The position numbers were made by a program, and so were the translations under genes. Source: Luteitalea sp. TBR-22 (GTDB taxonomy: Bacteria; Acidobacteriota; Vicinamibacteria; Vicinamibacterales; Vicinamibacteraceae). From it: a stretch of 64,000 nt of DNA. Location: positions 2,564,501 to 2,628,500 of the forward strand of contig NZ_AP024452.1 of the NCBI RefSeq assembly GCF_016865485.1. Reading direction: 5' to 3'. Of this stretch, positions 1 through 8,561 are shown piece after piece. Below the pieces are notes generated by a model, which was not told where the DNA came from, ran no database searches, and saw only the letters and a list, made by a program, of their open reading frames with translations. The first letter of the stretch is position 1. The number at the start of each line of letters is the position of its first letter.

Positions 1-2
1 AC

Positions 3-752
3 GCCGGGCAGCTCACGCCGGCACAGGATTCGTTCTGGCGCGAGAAGGCGCCGGAGGAACTCTACGACCTCCGTGCCGATCCGGATGCCGTCCGCAACCT
101 CGCCGGCGACCCCGCCCACCGGGCGGCGCTGGAGCGATGCCGCGCCGCACTCCGCCGTCACCTGATCGCCTCGCGTGACCTCGGCCTGCTGCCCGAGGGC
201 GACATGCACCGCCGCCGGGGCACGCGCACGGCGTTCGACCTGGGACGCGATGGGACGGCGTTCCCGGTGGAACGCGTTCTCGAGCACGCCTGGATGGCGT
301 CGATGCGCGATGCCGGGGCCGCCGAGACGCTGCGCCGCGGGCTGGGCGACCGGGATGCCGCGGTGCGGTACTGGAGTGCCACCGGCCTGCGCCTGCTCGG
401 CGCGTCGGCTGTGGCGGCGCACGAGGCCGCGCTGCTGGCACTGCTGACCGACGACGTGGCACCGCGCGTCGCGGCGGCAGACGCCCTGGTGCGCCACGGT
501 TCGCCGCAGGCCCGCGCGCGGGCGTTCGAATCGCTGTCGGCGCTGCTGGACTACCGTGCCGTGGGACACCACGCCACCATGCTGGCGCTCGACACGCTGG
601 TGGCCCTCGGCGACCTCGCAGCACCGATCCGCCTCGCTGCGGCCGCCGCGCCCGCGCCGGGCAAGGACGTGCCGGCGCGCGAACAGGAGTACATCGCGCG
701 CCTGGCCCTGCGGTTGCGCGAGCAGGCTGCCGCGGTCACGCCGATGCGCTGA
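3..752 (+). CDS. Sulfatase C-terminus with HEAT-like tail (5' partial)
   Basis: The reading frame is open from the window edge, so the N-terminal catalytic part is missing. The first residues carry the typical sulfatase C-terminal signature 'PEELYDLRADPDAVRNLA', in which the protein ends its alkaline-phosphatase-like fold. After it come about 190 residues rich in alanine and leucine with HEAT-like pairs ('DRDAAVRYWSATGLRLLG', 'PRVAAADALVRHGSPQARARA'), a helical-repeat extension seen on some sulfatases of Acidobacteriota and Planctomycetota. Sulfatases of this kind usually remove sulfate esters from polysaccharides outside the cytoplasm. The active-site Cys/Ser lies outside the window, so substrate and type cannot be given. 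The stop overlaps the convergent next gene by 17 bases. Confidence 0.75.
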   Translation, partial: AGQLTPAQDSFWREKAPEELYDLRADPDAVRNLAGDPAHRAALERCRAALRRHLIASRDLGLLPEGDMHRRRGTRTAFDLGRDGTAFPVERVLEHAWMASMRDAGAAETLRRGLGDRDAAVRYWSATGLRLLGASAVAAHEAALLALLTDDVAPRVAAADALVRHGSPQARARAFESLSALLDYRAVGHHATMLALDTLVALGDLAAPIRLAAAAAPAPGKDVPAREQEYIARLALRLREQAAAVTPMR

Positions 753-1203
753 GGCGCTCGCGCGCCAGCTGGGGCAGGGCGGCGTTGCCCTGCTGCCAGG
801 CGGCGGCCAGCGTCATCGCGTCGATGCGCCACGTGCCATCGGCACGGGTGAACGTCCACTCGTACCGGCCTCCGACGACCCAGCAGTCGCCGTCCGGCGG
901 GGAAGGATCGGTCAGGAAGTGGTGTCCGATCACTGGCGCCAGGGCGCTCGCTCCGCCGCCGTCCACGCGTACCAAGACGGACCCGATCGTGTGCTGCGTG
1001 CGCGTGAACCCCGGGACGAGCCCTTGCCAACCCGCAACCAGGTCGTTGCGCGTCAGAGTGGCCGCCTCCCCGCCGAAGAGTGACGTGTAGTCCACCCGCA
1101 CCCGCGGTGCGAAGCAGTCGAGGACGTCGTCCCACCGCCGCATGTCGATGGCGAGGGCCAGGCTCGCGACCAGGTCGAGGAGCCGCGCACGGTCATCCAG
1201 CAT
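736..1203 (-). CDS. SnoaL/NTF2-like family protein
   Basis: A 155-residue protein with the sequence pattern of the NTF2-like/SnoaL superfamily: an N-terminal helix pair ('RARLLDLVASLALAIDMRRW') followed by 'DDVLDCFAPRVRVDYTS', a central 'HTIGSVLVRVDGGGASA' strand and a C-terminal 'YEWTFTRADGTWRIDAM'. Members are small alpha+beta barrels that act as polyketide cyclases, dehydratases or isomerases, or only bind ligands. The ATG at 1203 is chosen because it overlaps the 3' end of the upstream hydrolase gene by 11 bases, as expected for translational coupling; a longer open frame upstream is antisense-like in composition. The pairing with a hydrolase suggests a small catabolic unit, but the substrate is unknown. 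Confidence 0.7.
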   Translation of the reverse strand: MLDDRARLLDLVASLALAIDMRRWDDVLDCFAPRVRVDYTSLFGGEAATLTRNDLVAGWQGLVPGFTRTQHTIGSVLVRVDGGGASALAPVIGHHFLTDPSPPDGDCWVVGGRYEWTFTRADGTWRIDAMTLAAAWQQGNAALPQLARERLSASA

Positions 1204-2101
1204 GCGGCCCTCCGCGAAGCGTGTCGGCGAACCAGGGCAGCACGTGCGCCAGCGCGCGATCCACGTGCTCCGGGTCATCGTAGAAATCGGTCTGCTGCCC
1301 CTCGACCCAGGCGAGCTGCCGCGGACCCTGCAAGGCGTCGTGCACCTGCCGCACGTGAGCGGGCAGCACGCAGCCGTCGCCGTGCACCAACAGCGTGGGT
1401 GTCGAGACGCGCGCCGCCGCGCCGAGGCCATCGAACGTGAGCCAGTGCAGCCAGCTCATCTCGTCCATCTCGTTGCGCCACGTCGCGACCGCGCCGCGCT
1501 CCGGGCGCGCGTAGTAGTCCACGGGAAAGAACATGCCGGCACGATCGTCGCCGTCGGCATACGCCGGCACCAGGCGTGGAGACTCGCCGGCCGCCAGTGC
1601 CTGCGCGGCGGCCGCCGCCCGGGCGAGCCGGCTGGCCACGCCCTGGTCGCCGCCATAGAAGGCTTTCACGGTCTCAGCATCGTGGTACCAGCCTGCGACG
1701 CTGGCAAAGGCCCGGATGGGAGCGCCCGCGGCCAGCGCCGCCAGCGCGTACTGGGCGCTGGCGCAGATGGAGAGAAGGCCGAGCGGACGCGAGAGGCCCC
1801 ACTGCCGCAGCACGAAATCGGCGGCTCCCCGGATGTCGCCGATCTTGCGCGTCGGCATCTCGACCTGCCGGGGCGAGCCACCGCTGGCGCCGAAGCCGGC
1901 GAAGTCGAAGGTCAGCGCGGCATAGCCTGCCGTGGCGAGCCGCCGGGCGTAGACGGCCGGCATCTGCTCCTTCACGGTGAGCCACGACCCGGTGACGATG
2001 ACGAGCGGTGTGCCGGGGGCCAATCCCGCCTCGGGCGCGTGCAGGAGGCCGGCCAGAGGCACGCCCCCCGAATCGAACAGGACAGGAAACTGACCGGTCA
2101 T
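1193..2101 (-). CDS. Alpha/beta hydrolase
   Basis: A 302-residue alpha/beta-fold hydrolase. The oxyanion region 'VIVTGSWLTVKEQMPAVYAR' and the strand 'YAALTFDFAGFGASGG' are typical of the dienelactone-hydrolase/esterase group. The nucleophile elbow is unusual: the expected G-x-S-x-G reads 'SICASAQ', with the serine present but the flanking glycines replaced. A likely acid residue is in 'LLVHGDGCVLP' and a likely histidine in 'DDPEHVDRAL'. It begins with ATG, is the first gene of a two-gene unit with the SnoaL-like protein and has CACAGT six bases before the start. Function beyond a hydrolase-like fold is not assignable, and the altered elbow leaves catalysis in doubt. Confidence 0.75.
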   Translation of the reverse strand: MTGQFPVLFDSGGVPLAGLLHAPEAGLAPGTPLVIVTGSWLTVKEQMPAVYARRLATAGYAALTFDFAGFGASGGSPRQVEMPTRKIGDIRGAADFVLRQWGLSRPLGLLSICASAQYALAALAAGAPIRAFASVAGWYHDAETVKAFYGGDQGVASRLARAAAAAQALAAGESPRLVPAYADGDDRAGMFFPVDYYARPERGAVATWRNEMDEMSWLHWLTFDGLGAAARVSTPTLLVHGDGCVLPAHVRQVHDALQGPRQLAWVEGQQTDFYDDPEHVDRALAHVLPWFADTLRGGPHAG

Positions 2102-2129
2102 GTGCGTACTGTGACAGCACGCCCCACCG

Positions 2130-2960
2130 TCAGGTCTTGAACGAAATCGACCTGGGCGCCGGCCCTGTGTGCAGCCGGCGCCGATACGCGCCCGGTGGCA
2201 TCCCCATGACCCGACGGAAGACCCGGGTCAGGTGTGCCTGGTCGGCAAATCCCAGGGCCGTCGCCACATCGGCGACGAGCATGCCGCGCGAGAGCGCGAC
2301 CCGCGCGCGATCGACGCGGGCGAGCAGGTGGTACCGGTACGGGGGGATGCCATACGCGCGCCGGAAGGCCCGCACGAGCACGTCCTTGTGCAGGCCCGAG
2401 GCGCGGGCCAGGTCAGCCAGCGACACCGGCGCATCGAGTGTGCTGTGAAGGAAGGCGCGAATCCGCTCGAGACGCACGCGCGGCTCCACCGGATCGGGAT
2501 CACCACGCCCACCGAGGACCGTCGTCGCCAGGGCGACCAGGGCGGCCACGGCTTCGTCGCGGGCGAGCGGCGGCTGGTGCTGGTCCGACACCCGGCGCAT
2601 CAGTGCCAGCGCGGTCCGTCCGGCCTCCGGGCTCGCGAAGGCCATGCGGCGCGGCTGACGTGCCGGCAGGCGACTTGCGTCGATGTCGATGGAGACGAAC
2701 CCGCTCGGACCGGTGTCGTCGCACGCCCAGACCACGGAGGGGGCGCGCACGCACAATGCGTCGGCCGGGTAGTCGAGCACGCGTCCCTCGGCCTGGACGA
2801 CGTGGGCCGGGCCCATCTTCACGCACAGGCCGACCGTGCCGGTCAGGCGGGCGGGAAAGCGGCGTCGCGCCGGGGCCGCCCAGACGAGCTCCGTCACGTC
2901 ATCGGACGGACGCGACAACAGTCGCACGCGCTCGAGCGCATGGGCGCGCTCATCCTGCAC
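2130..2960 (-). CDS. AraC family transcriptional regulator
   Basis: The C-terminal 100 residues form an AraC-type double helix-turn-helix: 'VSLADLARASGLHKDVLVRA' for the first and 'VADVATALGFADQAHLTRVF' followed by 'MGMPPGAYRR' for the second. The N-terminal part is a cupin-like ligand-binding region ('VQAEGRVLDYPADALCVRAP'). The open frame extends upstream into the rhomboid gene, so the start must be internal; GTG at 2960 has a GGAG six bases ahead and gives 276 residues, a usual family length. It may regulate the neighbouring hydrolase pair, which it sits upstream of on the same strand, but no operator was identified. Confidence 0.75.
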   Translation of the reverse strand: MQDERAHALERVRLLSRPSDDVTELVWAAPARRRFPARLTGTVGLCVKMGPAHVVQAEGRVLDYPADALCVRAPSVVWACDDTGPSGFVSIDIDASRLPARQPRRMAFASPEAGRTALALMRRVSDQHQPPLARDEAVAALVALATTVLGGRGDPDPVEPRVRLERIRAFLHSTLDAPVSLADLARASGLHKDVLVRAFRRAYGIPPYRYHLLARVDRARVALSRGMLVADVATALGFADQAHLTRVFRRVMGMPPGAYRRRLHTGPAPRSISFKT

Positions 2961-3036
2961 CGTGGACTCCGTGCATCGCTCAGCCTCCGAGGGGCGTGCG
3001 ACAGGGCGCGGCCCTCCGTCGTCACGGCTTGCGGCT

Positions 3037-3702
3037 CTAGCCTGCCACCTGGTCCCACCACTCCACGCGCATCCGCTCGGGGCGCCGGAAGAGCAACACG
3101 AGCGACGCACCCGCGGCAAAGCCGCCAGCATGGGCCCAGAACGCCACGCCGCCCATGTCCTCGGGCCGCACTACCGCGAGTGCGCCGATCCCGCTCAGCA
3201 ACTGCGTGGCGAACCAGAGGCCGAGCAACAGCGACGCCGGCACCTCGAGGAACGTGACGAACACGAAGGTGAGCACGCGTGACTGCGGGAACATGATCAG
3301 GTAGGCGCCGAGCACCCCCGCGATCGCACCGCTGGCCCCGACCATGGGCACCGTCGATCCGCGCTCGATCCCCACCTGCAGCAGCGCGGCCGCCAGGCCG
3401 CACAAGCCGTAGAACACCAGGAACCGCAGGTGCCCCACCCGGTCCTCGACGTTGTCGCCGAAGATCCACAGGAACAGCATATTGCTGAAGAGGTGCCCGA
3501 ACCCGGCGTGCACGAACATCGCCGTCACGACGGCCGGCCACGTGAAGGCGGCCGGCGTCAGTCCCCACGCGCGCAGGAATGGCTCGTACTCAGGGGTGTC
3601 GCTCCCCGGCATCGCCAGGAAGACCGCCACGTTGATCGCGATGAGCGCCATCGTCACAAACGGCGTCGTTCGCGAGGGGATGACGTCGCGGATGGGCAGC
3701 AC
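3037..3702 (-). CDS. Rhomboid family intramembrane serine protease
   Basis: A six-helix membrane protein that cleaves transmembrane segments of other proteins inside the bilayer. The rhomboid landmarks are all present: 'GHLFSNMLFLWIFGD' (loop and helix 2), catalytic serine in 'GASGAIAG' and catalytic histidine in 'HAGGFAAG'. The start is set at GTG 3702 because the minus strand reads TACAAT, six bases, GTG there, the same arrangement found before several other genes in this window; an ATG at 3750 would add 16 residues but would overlap that promoter-like hexamer. The C-terminus is a short charged tail ('RRPERMRVEWWDQVAG'). Substrates are unknown. Confidence 0.85.
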   Translation of the reverse strand: MLPIRDVIPSRTTPFVTMALIAINVAVFLAMPGSDTPEYEPFLRAWGLTPAAFTWPAVVTAMFVHAGFGHLFSNMLFLWIFGDNVEDRVGHLRFLVFYGLCGLAAALLQVGIERGSTVPMVGASGAIAGVLGAYLIMFPQSRVLTFVFVTFLEVPASLLLGLWFATQLLSGIGALAVVRPEDMGGVAFWAHAGGFAAGASLVLLFRRPERMRVEWWDQVAG

Positions 3703-3785
3703 CGAGTCATTGTAGACTCGGAGTTCGGCGGTCCCGCGCGCCAGGCGCAAGGCCCTGTTGCCGGCCCCCCGTCGAGGGCCCGACC

Positions 3786-3837
3786 GCCGACTGCCGCCGA
3801 CGGCCCACTGCCCACTGCCGACTGCCGACTGCCGCTT
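3786..3837. repeat. Intergenic 7-base repeat array (GCCGACT type)
   Basis: Units of seven bases in phase: GCCGACT, GCCGCCG, then after a three-base slip GCCCACT twice, GCCGACT twice and GCCGCTT. The array ends two bases before the start codon of the next gene, so it occupies the place where a ribosome-binding site would be. Confidence 0.8.
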
Positions 3838-3839
3838 CC

Positions 3840-4139
3840 ATGCCCAAGACCTGTACGACCTGCGGGACCGAGATCGCCGACAAGGCGCTCATCTGCTATC
3901 GCTGTGGCCAGGCGACCTTCGTGCCCAGGCACGCTCCGGCGCGGCCGCCGGCTCGCGGGCGGCAATTGATGCTCGTGATCGGCCTGATCATCCTGATCCT
4001 GGCCGCGCTGTTCATGGGCCAGGTGCAGACGGGGACGGTGCCCGACTGGGTGCGCTACACCATCATGGTGCTGGCGCTCGTGGTGCTGGCCTGGCGGACG
4101 CTGGTGCGTCGGCGTCGCGGCCGGGGGATCCGCGGATGA
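3840..4139 (+). CDS. Zinc-ribbon membrane protein
   Basis: A 99-residue protein. The N-terminus is a small zinc ribbon, two CxxC knuckles 12-16 residues apart ('CTTCGTEIADKALICYRC'). After a Pro/Arg-rich linker come two hydrophobic helices ('LMLVIGLIILILAALFMG' and 'YTIMVLALVVLAW') and a basic C-terminus, so the ribbon probably faces the cytoplasm. No specific function is known for this arrangement. There is no recognisable Shine-Dalgarno sequence because a 7-base repeat array runs up to the ATG. The stop overlaps the next start by four bases (ATGA), so the two genes are coupled. Confidence 0.75.
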   Translation: MPKTCTTCGTEIADKALICYRCGQATFVPRHAPARPPARGRQLMLVIGLIILILAALFMGQVQTGTVPDWVRYTIMVLALVVLAWRTLVRRRRGRGIRG

Positions 4140-4456
4140 CGACGCGTCGCGCGCGGCGGCTGGCGTACGGGCTCTGCCTGTTCACGGCGTTCCTGGTGTG
4201 GAACGGCATCTTCGGACTGCTCGTGAGCCGGGGCGAGAAGCAGTACCTGCTCGATCAGGCGCGCCACGAATTGCGGCTCGGGCCGCCGGCGTCACTCCCC
4301 GACCGGATGCGCGGCACCATTCGCAACGGCATCAACGAGGCCACGCGCTGGGCCGTCGTCGTGTTCGTGCTGGGAGCGTTCTCGGTGTGGTTGGCGACGC
4401 GCCCGTCGACCGACGAGGAGTCGCCGGGGCGTCCGGGCGGCCTGCTCGACGACTGA
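4136..4456 (+). CDS. Small two-helix membrane protein, unrecognised
   Basis: A 106-residue protein that I do not recognise. It has a hydrophobic segment near the N-terminus ('LAYGLCLFTAFLVWNGIFG'), a polar middle of about 45 residues ('RGEKQYLLDQARHELRLG') and a second hydrophobic segment ('WAVVVFVLGAFSVWLA') before an acidic tail. The topology predicts a periplasmic middle loop. The start ATG overlaps the stop of the zinc-ribbon gene, making a two-gene unit of small membrane proteins. It ends ahead of a repeat-rich convergent intergenic region with gltA. Confidence 0.65.
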   Translation: MTTRRARRLAYGLCLFTAFLVWNGIFGLLVSRGEKQYLLDQARHELRLGPPASLPDRMRGTIRNGINEATRWAVVVFVLGAFSVWLATRPSTDEESPGRPGGLLDD

Positions 4457-4463
4457 CGCGGGT

Positions 4464-4602
4464 GATTTGAAATCTGGAACTTGAAATGCTCGGCGGCTTG
4501 GCCTTCGGCCTTCCCCGCGCGAACATTCCGACGCGCCGAAACACAACGAGGCGAGAGGCCGGCAGGCCCTCGCCCCGTGAATTTCAGAATTTCAGTTTCG
4601 AA
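4464..4602. repeat. Stop-flanking AATTTC-type arrays with bulged-A hairpin
   Basis: Between two convergent genes. The left edge has TTGAAATCTGGAACTTGAAA and the right edge AATTTCAGAATTTCAG followed by TTTCGAATTA, which supplies the gltA stop codon. Between them are GGCCTTCGGCC at 4500-4510 and a hairpin at 4550-4574 (GGCGAG-A-GGCC, loop GGCA, GGCCCTCGCC) with ten pairs and one bulged A. A closely similar element lies at 51541-51664. It may act as a bidirectional terminator or REP-like element. Confidence 0.75.
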
Positions 4603-5889
4603 TTACTGGCGCTTGTCCATCGCCACGTAGTCGCGCGTGCGGTGGCCCGTGTAGATCTGGCGAGGCCGGGCGATCTTCTGGTCGGCGTCGCGGTGCAGTT
4701 CGTCCCACTGCGCCACCCAGCCCGCCGTGCGGGGGATGGCGAAGAGCACCGTGAACATCTCGGGCGCGAAGCCGAGCGCCTCGTAGATGAGGCCCGAGTA
4801 GAAGTCGACGTTCGGATACAGCTTGCGCTTGACGAAGTACTCGTCCTCGAGCGCGATCCGCTCGAGTTCGAGGGCCAGGTCGAGCAGCGGGCTGGTGCCG
4901 GTGACGTCGAAGACCTCGTAGGCCGTCTTCTTGATGATCTTGGCCCGCGGGTCGTACGACTTGTACACGCGGTGGCCGAATCCCATCAGGCGTCCCTCGC
5001 CGGCCTTCACCTTCTTGATGAAGTCGGGGACGTTGGCCTTGTTGCCGATCTGCCGGAGCATCGTCAGCACGGCTTCGTTGGCGCCACCGTGCAGCGGGCC
5101 GTAGAGGGCCGCGGCGGCTCCCGCCATCGCCGAATAGGGGTCGACCTCGGAGCTGCCGATCGCCCGCATGGCGTTGGTGCCGCAGTTCTGCTCGTGATCG
5201 GCGTGCAGGATGAAGAGGATGTCGAGCGCACGCTCGAGGACCGGGTTCACCTCGTACTTGGCCTCGGTCATCTTGAACAGCATGTTCAGGAAGTTGCCGG
5301 CGAAGGAGAGGTTGTTGTCCGGGTAGACGTAGAAGCGCCCGGTGGAGTGACGGTACGCGTAAGCGGCGATGGTCGGCGTCTTGGCGATCAGCTTCTTGAT
5401 GTGGCTCAGGCGGATGGCCGGATCGTGGACCTTCTTGGCATCCGGGTAGAACGTCGACAGCGCTCCCACGGTGCTGAGGAACACGCCCATCGGGTGCGCG
5501 TCGTACCGGAATCCGCGCATCAGGTGCTTGATGTTCTCGTGCAGCAGCGTGTGCGTGGTGACCCCGTCGATCCACTCGGCCAGCTGCGCGGCGGTCGGCA
5601 GTTCGCCGAACACCAGCAGGTAGGCCACCTCGAGGTAGGTCGACTTCTCGGCCAGCTGCTCGATCGGGTAGCCGCGGTACTCGAGGATGCCCTTGTCGCC
5701 GTCGATGTAGGTGATCGCGCTGCGGCAGGACGCGGTGTTGGTGAAGGCCGGGTCGTACGTCATCAACCCGAAGTCATCATCGTCGACCTTGATCTGTCGC
5801 AGGTCGATGGCCTTGATCGTGCCGTCGGTGACGGGCACCTCGTACTGCTTGCCAGTGCGGTTGTCGGTGATTGTGAGCGTGTCAGCCAT
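4603..5889 (-). CDS. gltA: Citrate synthase
   Basis: A 428-residue type II citrate synthase, which condenses acetyl-CoA and oxaloacetate at the entry to the TCA cycle. The N-terminal 'LTITDNRTGKQYEVPVTDGT' strand region of bacterial hexameric enzymes is present. Catalytic residues are visible: His in 'ILHADHEQNCGTNAMR', His in 'LMGFGHRVYKSYDPRAK' and Asp in the C-terminal 'ALELERIALEDEYFV' to 'YPNVDFYSGL' region. The length is standard for the family. No strong Shine-Dalgarno or TANNNT hexamer is visible directly before the ATG. The stop codon lies at the edge of an AATTTC-type repeat array. Confidence 0.97.
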   Translation of the reverse strand: MADTLTITDNRTGKQYEVPVTDGTIKAIDLRQIKVDDDDFGLMTYDPAFTNTASCRSAITYIDGDKGILEYRGYPIEQLAEKSTYLEVAYLLVFGELPTAAQLAEWIDGVTTHTLLHENIKHLMRGFRYDAHPMGVFLSTVGALSTFYPDAKKVHDPAIRLSHIKKLIAKTPTIAAYAYRHSTGRFYVYPDNNLSFAGNFLNMLFKMTEAKYEVNPVLERALDILFILHADHEQNCGTNAMRAIGSSEVDPYSAMAGAAAALYGPLHGGANEAVLTMLRQIGNKANVPDFIKKVKAGEGRLMGFGHRVYKSYDPRAKIIKKTAYEVFDVTGTSPLLDLALELERIALEDEYFVKRKLYPNVDFYSGLIYEALGFAPEMFTVLFAIPRTAGWVAQWDELHRDADQKIARPRQIYTGHRTRDYVAMDKRQ

Positions 5890-5914
5890 CGCGTCGCTTC
5901 AGCGGGGGAGGCGC

Positions 5915-6106
5915 CTACAGGTCGGCCGCCTCGGGGTCGTCCGGCTCCATGTCTGGCGGCGCGCCATCCGCCGGACCCTCGACGCGGTAGTCGCCGTCGA
6001 GCCAGTGGGCGAGATCCAGCAAGTGGCACCGTTCACTGCAGAACGGCTGCCAGCGCGGGTCCACCGGCTGCTTGCGACAGTATACACAGAGGTCGGGCTC
6101 GGGCAC
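5915..6106 (-). CDS. yacG: DNA gyrase inhibitor YacG-like zinc protein
   Basis: A 63-residue zinc protein matching YacG: a CxxC ('CVYCRKQP') followed about 15 residues later by 'FCSERCHLLDLAHWLDGDY', giving four cysteine zinc ligands and the conserved D-L-x-x-W-x-x-G. The C-terminus is acidic. YacG of E. coli binds GyrB and inhibits its activity; that role is family knowledge and untested here. The start is GTG at 6106; the minus strand shows TACGAT, six bases, then GTG, which supports leaderless initiation at this codon. Confidence 0.85.
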   Translation of the reverse strand: MPEPDLCVYCRKQPVDPRWQPFCSERCHLLDLAHWLDGDYRVEGPADGAPPDMEPDDPEAADL

Positions 6107-6184
6107 GGGGCCATCGTAGCAGCCGCGGAGACGTTCCGCGCGCCATGATCCTGTGACGGGCGTCGGCCCTCAAACGTCCCCGCC

Positions 6185-6212
6185 GACTCCCGACTCCCGC
6201 TTGCCGACTCCG
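6185..6212. repeat. 7-base repeat array (GACTCCC type) between phoU and yacG
   Basis: Four in-phase heptads: GACTCCC twice, GCTTGCC, GACTCCG. The array lies 12 bases beyond the end of phoU in the short gap after the pst operon. Confidence 0.7.
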
Positions 6213-6223
6213 ACCGACGCCTG

Positions 6224-6907
6224 CTACGGTCCGTGATGCCGCACGTCGCGGGCCGACACCATGAAGATGACGTCCTCGGCGATGTTGGTCGCGTGGTCGG
6301 CGATGCGTTCGAGATGGCGAGCGACGAGGATCACGTCGAGGGCCGGGGCAATCAGGTCCGGGGCAGCCTGCATCACGGGCAGCAGGTCGGCCGACACCGC
6401 GTCCTTCAGGTCGTCGACGAGGTCGTCGGTGTCAAGCACGTGCTCGGCCAGGGGCACCGCCTGCCGCACGTAGGCGTCGAGGGCATCGCGCAACATGTGC
6501 TGGGCCAGCGCGGCCATGCGCGGGATGCGGTCGGCCAGTTCCACCGGGGGGTACTGGAGGTAGCGCTGGACGGCTTCGGCCACGTTGACCGCCAGATCGC
6601 CCACCCGCTCGAGATCGGTGTTGATCTTGACGGCGGCCAGGACGGCGCGCAGGTCGATCGCCACGGGCTGGTGCAGCGCCAGCACCCGGACGCAGCGCTG
6701 GTCGATCTCCTTGTGCAGGGCGTTGAGCGGCTCGTCGCTGGCCTGCACGCGCGCGGCAAGATCGACATCGCGCTCGACCAGCGCCGCCGTGACCAGCCGC
6801 ACCTGCTCCTCGGCCAGCCCGCCCATCACGAGCAGCCGCTCCTTCAGCGCTTCGAGGTGTTCCTGGACCTGCGGCACCAGCCGGGTGGTGGGTTCGTTCA
6901 CCATCAT
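6224..6907 (-). CDS. phoU: Phosphate transport system regulator PhoU
   Basis: A 227-residue PhoU with two repeated three-helix bundles. Each repeat carries the E/DxxxD metal-binding pattern: '[20 protein letters not shown]' in the first and '[20 protein letters not shown]' in the second. PhoU links the Pst transporter to the PhoR sensor kinase and represses the Pho response when phosphate is plentiful. It is the last gene of the pstSCAB-phoU operon; its ATG overlaps the pstB stop. A second ATG follows immediately, so the start could be 6904. It belongs with the PhoB/PhoR-like genes found at 19.8 and 34-36 kb. Confidence 0.95.
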   Translation of the reverse strand: MMVNEPTTRLVPQVQEHLEALKERLLVMGGLAEEQVRLVTAALVERDVDLAARVQASDEPLNALHKEIDQRCVRVLALHQPVAIDLRAVLAAVKINTDLERVGDLAVNVAEAVQRYLQYPPVELADRIPRMAALAQHMLRDALDAYVRQAVPLAEHVLDTDDLVDDLKDAVSADLLPVMQAAPDLIAPALDVILVARHLERIADHATNIAEDVIFMVSARDVRHHGP

Positions 6908-7713
6908 CCGCACCGTCCGGTCACGTAGTCCTCGGTGAGCTTCTCGCGCGGCGCGGTGAAGACGTCCGCCGTGGTGCCGCACTCGACCACCTGTCCGCGC
7001 CAGAGGAAGGCCGTCACGTCCGACAGGCGCGCCGCCTGCTGCATGTTGTGGGTCACGATGACGATCGTGTAGGCCCGCTTGAGCGTGTGAATCAGTTCCT
7101 CGATGTGTTGCGTCGCGATGGGGTCCAGCGCCGAGGCGGGCTCGTCCATCAGCAACACGTCGGGCTGGACGGCCAGCGCCCGCGCGATGCACAGGCGCTG
7201 TTGCTGGCCGCCCGACAGCGACAAGGCCGAAGCGTGCAGGCGGTCGCGGACCTCACCCCAGAGCGCTGCGGCGCGCAGGCTCTCTTCCACCCGCTCGGCC
7301 ACCTCGCGGCGCTCCGTGACGCCGTTGACGCGCAGCCCGTAGGCGACGTTCTCGAACACCGAGCGGGGGAACGGGTTGGAGCGCTGGAACACCATCCCGA
7401 CGCGGCGACGCAGGGCCACCACGTCGGTGCCGGGGCCGTAGATCGACCCGCCATCGAGCAGCACCGTGCCCTCGACGCGGGTCTCCGGCACGATGTCGTT
7501 CATGCGGTTCAGCGACCGCAGCAGGGTCGTCTTGCCACAGCCGGAGGGACCGATCAACGCCGTGACCGTGCGGGGTTGCACGGCGAGCGCGACGCGGTCG
7601 AGGGCCCGGATCGCGCCGAAGCTGACGCTCAGGTCGCGGACCTCGATCTTGGGCGGCGCGCCAGCCTCGATGCGCGTCGCCGCCGACAGCCGCGACGGGT
7701 GCTGCGGACCCAT
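6904..7713 (-). CDS. pstB: Phosphate ABC transporter ATP-binding protein
   Basis: A 269-residue ABC ATPase that powers high-affinity phosphate import. Walker A is '[19 protein letters not shown]', the signature is '[15 protein letters not shown]', Walker B is '[13 protein letters not shown]', and the switch histidine is in '[16 protein letters not shown]'. '[20 protein letters not shown]' is the PstB-type Q-loop (family form NPFP). It overlaps pstA by one base (TGATG) and phoU by four. Length and motifs are standard for the family. Confidence 0.97.
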   Translation of the reverse strand: MGPQHPSRLSAATRIEAGAPPKIEVRDLSVSFGAIRALDRVALAVQPRTVTALIGPSGCGKTTLLRSLNRMNDIVPETRVEGTVLLDGGSIYGPGTDVVALRRRVGMVFQRSNPFPRSVFENVAYGLRVNGVTERREVAERVEESLRAAALWGEVRDRLHASALSLSGGQQQRLCIARALAVQPDVLLMDEPASALDPIATQHIEELIHTLKRAYTIVIVTHNMQQAARLSDVTAFLWRGQVVECGTTADVFTAPREKLTEDYVTGRCG

Positions 7714-8561
7714 CAGGCCGTCCTCCGGCGGTTCGATCGGTCGCGCACCCAGATGGCCAGGCCGTTGAGCACGAGCAGCACGAACAGCAGCACGAGGATG
7801 GCGGCCGCAGCGTTGGTCCGGAATCCCGCGCCCGGCCTCGACACCCACGCGAAGATCTGCACCGGCAACGCCGTGAACGGCGAGCGGGGGCCGTCGGGCA
7901 CGAACGGCACGTAGCTCAACGCGCCGACGACGATGAGCGGCGCCGCCTCGCCGATGACCCGTGCGACCGCCAGGATCACGCCCGTCAGCACGCCCGGAAG
8001 CGCCGCCGGCAGCACCTGGTGCCAGATGGTCTGCCACTTGGTGGCGCCCAACGCCAGCGATCCCTCGCGCAGGTCGCGTGGCACCGCCCGCAGCGACTCG
8101 CGCGCCGTGATGATCACCAGCGGCAGCATGAGCAGCGCCAGGGTGGCCGCGCCCGACAGCACCGTTCGTTCCATGCCGAGCGCCCGCACGAACACGCCGA
8201 GGCCGAGCAGACCGTAGATGATCGACGGCACGCCGGCCAGCGTCGCCAGGTTGATCTCGATCAGCCGCCACCCGCGTCCCCGCCCGCCGTATTCCTCGAG
8301 CGCGATGGCGGCGCCGAGGCCGATGGGCACCGCCATCGCCGCGGCGAGCACCACGATCCACACGCTGCCGGCCAGCGCGGGCAGCAGGCCCGCCGACGCC
8401 GCCCGTCTCGAGGGAAACCCCGTCAGGAACGCCCACGACAGACGTCCCGCGCCGTCGCGGGCCACGTCCCAGAGCAGCAGGCCGAGCCCCAGCAACGCGA
8501 GAGCGAGGACGGCGAGGCCCAGCGCGTGGAAGCCGCGGTCGTGTCCCGCCGCGCCGGTCAT
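7713..8561 (-). CDS. pstA: Phosphate ABC transporter permease
   Basis: A 282-residue permease with about six transmembrane helices. The cytoplasmic coupling loop '[20 protein letters not shown]' has the EAA-type glycine (LGATKWQT) that contacts PstB. It forms the channel with PstC. The start ATG at 8561 overlaps the pstC stop by four bases; a longer frame upstream would run deep into pstC and is rejected. A conserved '[16 protein letters not shown]' helix is shared with PstC. Confidence 0.95.
   Translation of the reverse strand: MTGAAGHDRGFHALGLAVLALALLGLGLLLWDVARDGAGRLSWAFLTGFPSRRAASAGLLPALAGSVWIVVLAAAMAVPIGLGAAIALEEYGGRGRGWRLIEINLATLAGVPSIIYGLLGLGVFVRALGMERTVLSGAATLALLMLPLVIITARESLRAVPRDLREGSLALGATKWQTIWHQVLPAALPGVLTGVILAVARVIGEAAPLIVVGALSYVPFVPDGPRSPFTALPVQIFAWVSRPGAGFRTNAAAAILVLLFVLLVLNGLAIWVRDRSNRRRTA

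Noticed and set aside
3709-3750. ATG at 3750 as the rhomboid start
   Set aside because: The added 16 residues are hydrophilic, and the segment contains TACAAT placed six bases before GTG 3702, which looks like the true promoter and start.
6181-6223. tRNA or small RNA gene in the phoU-yacG gap
   Set aside because: The sequence is only a heptad array; no cloverleaf or promoter was found. No tRNA was recognised anywhere in the window.
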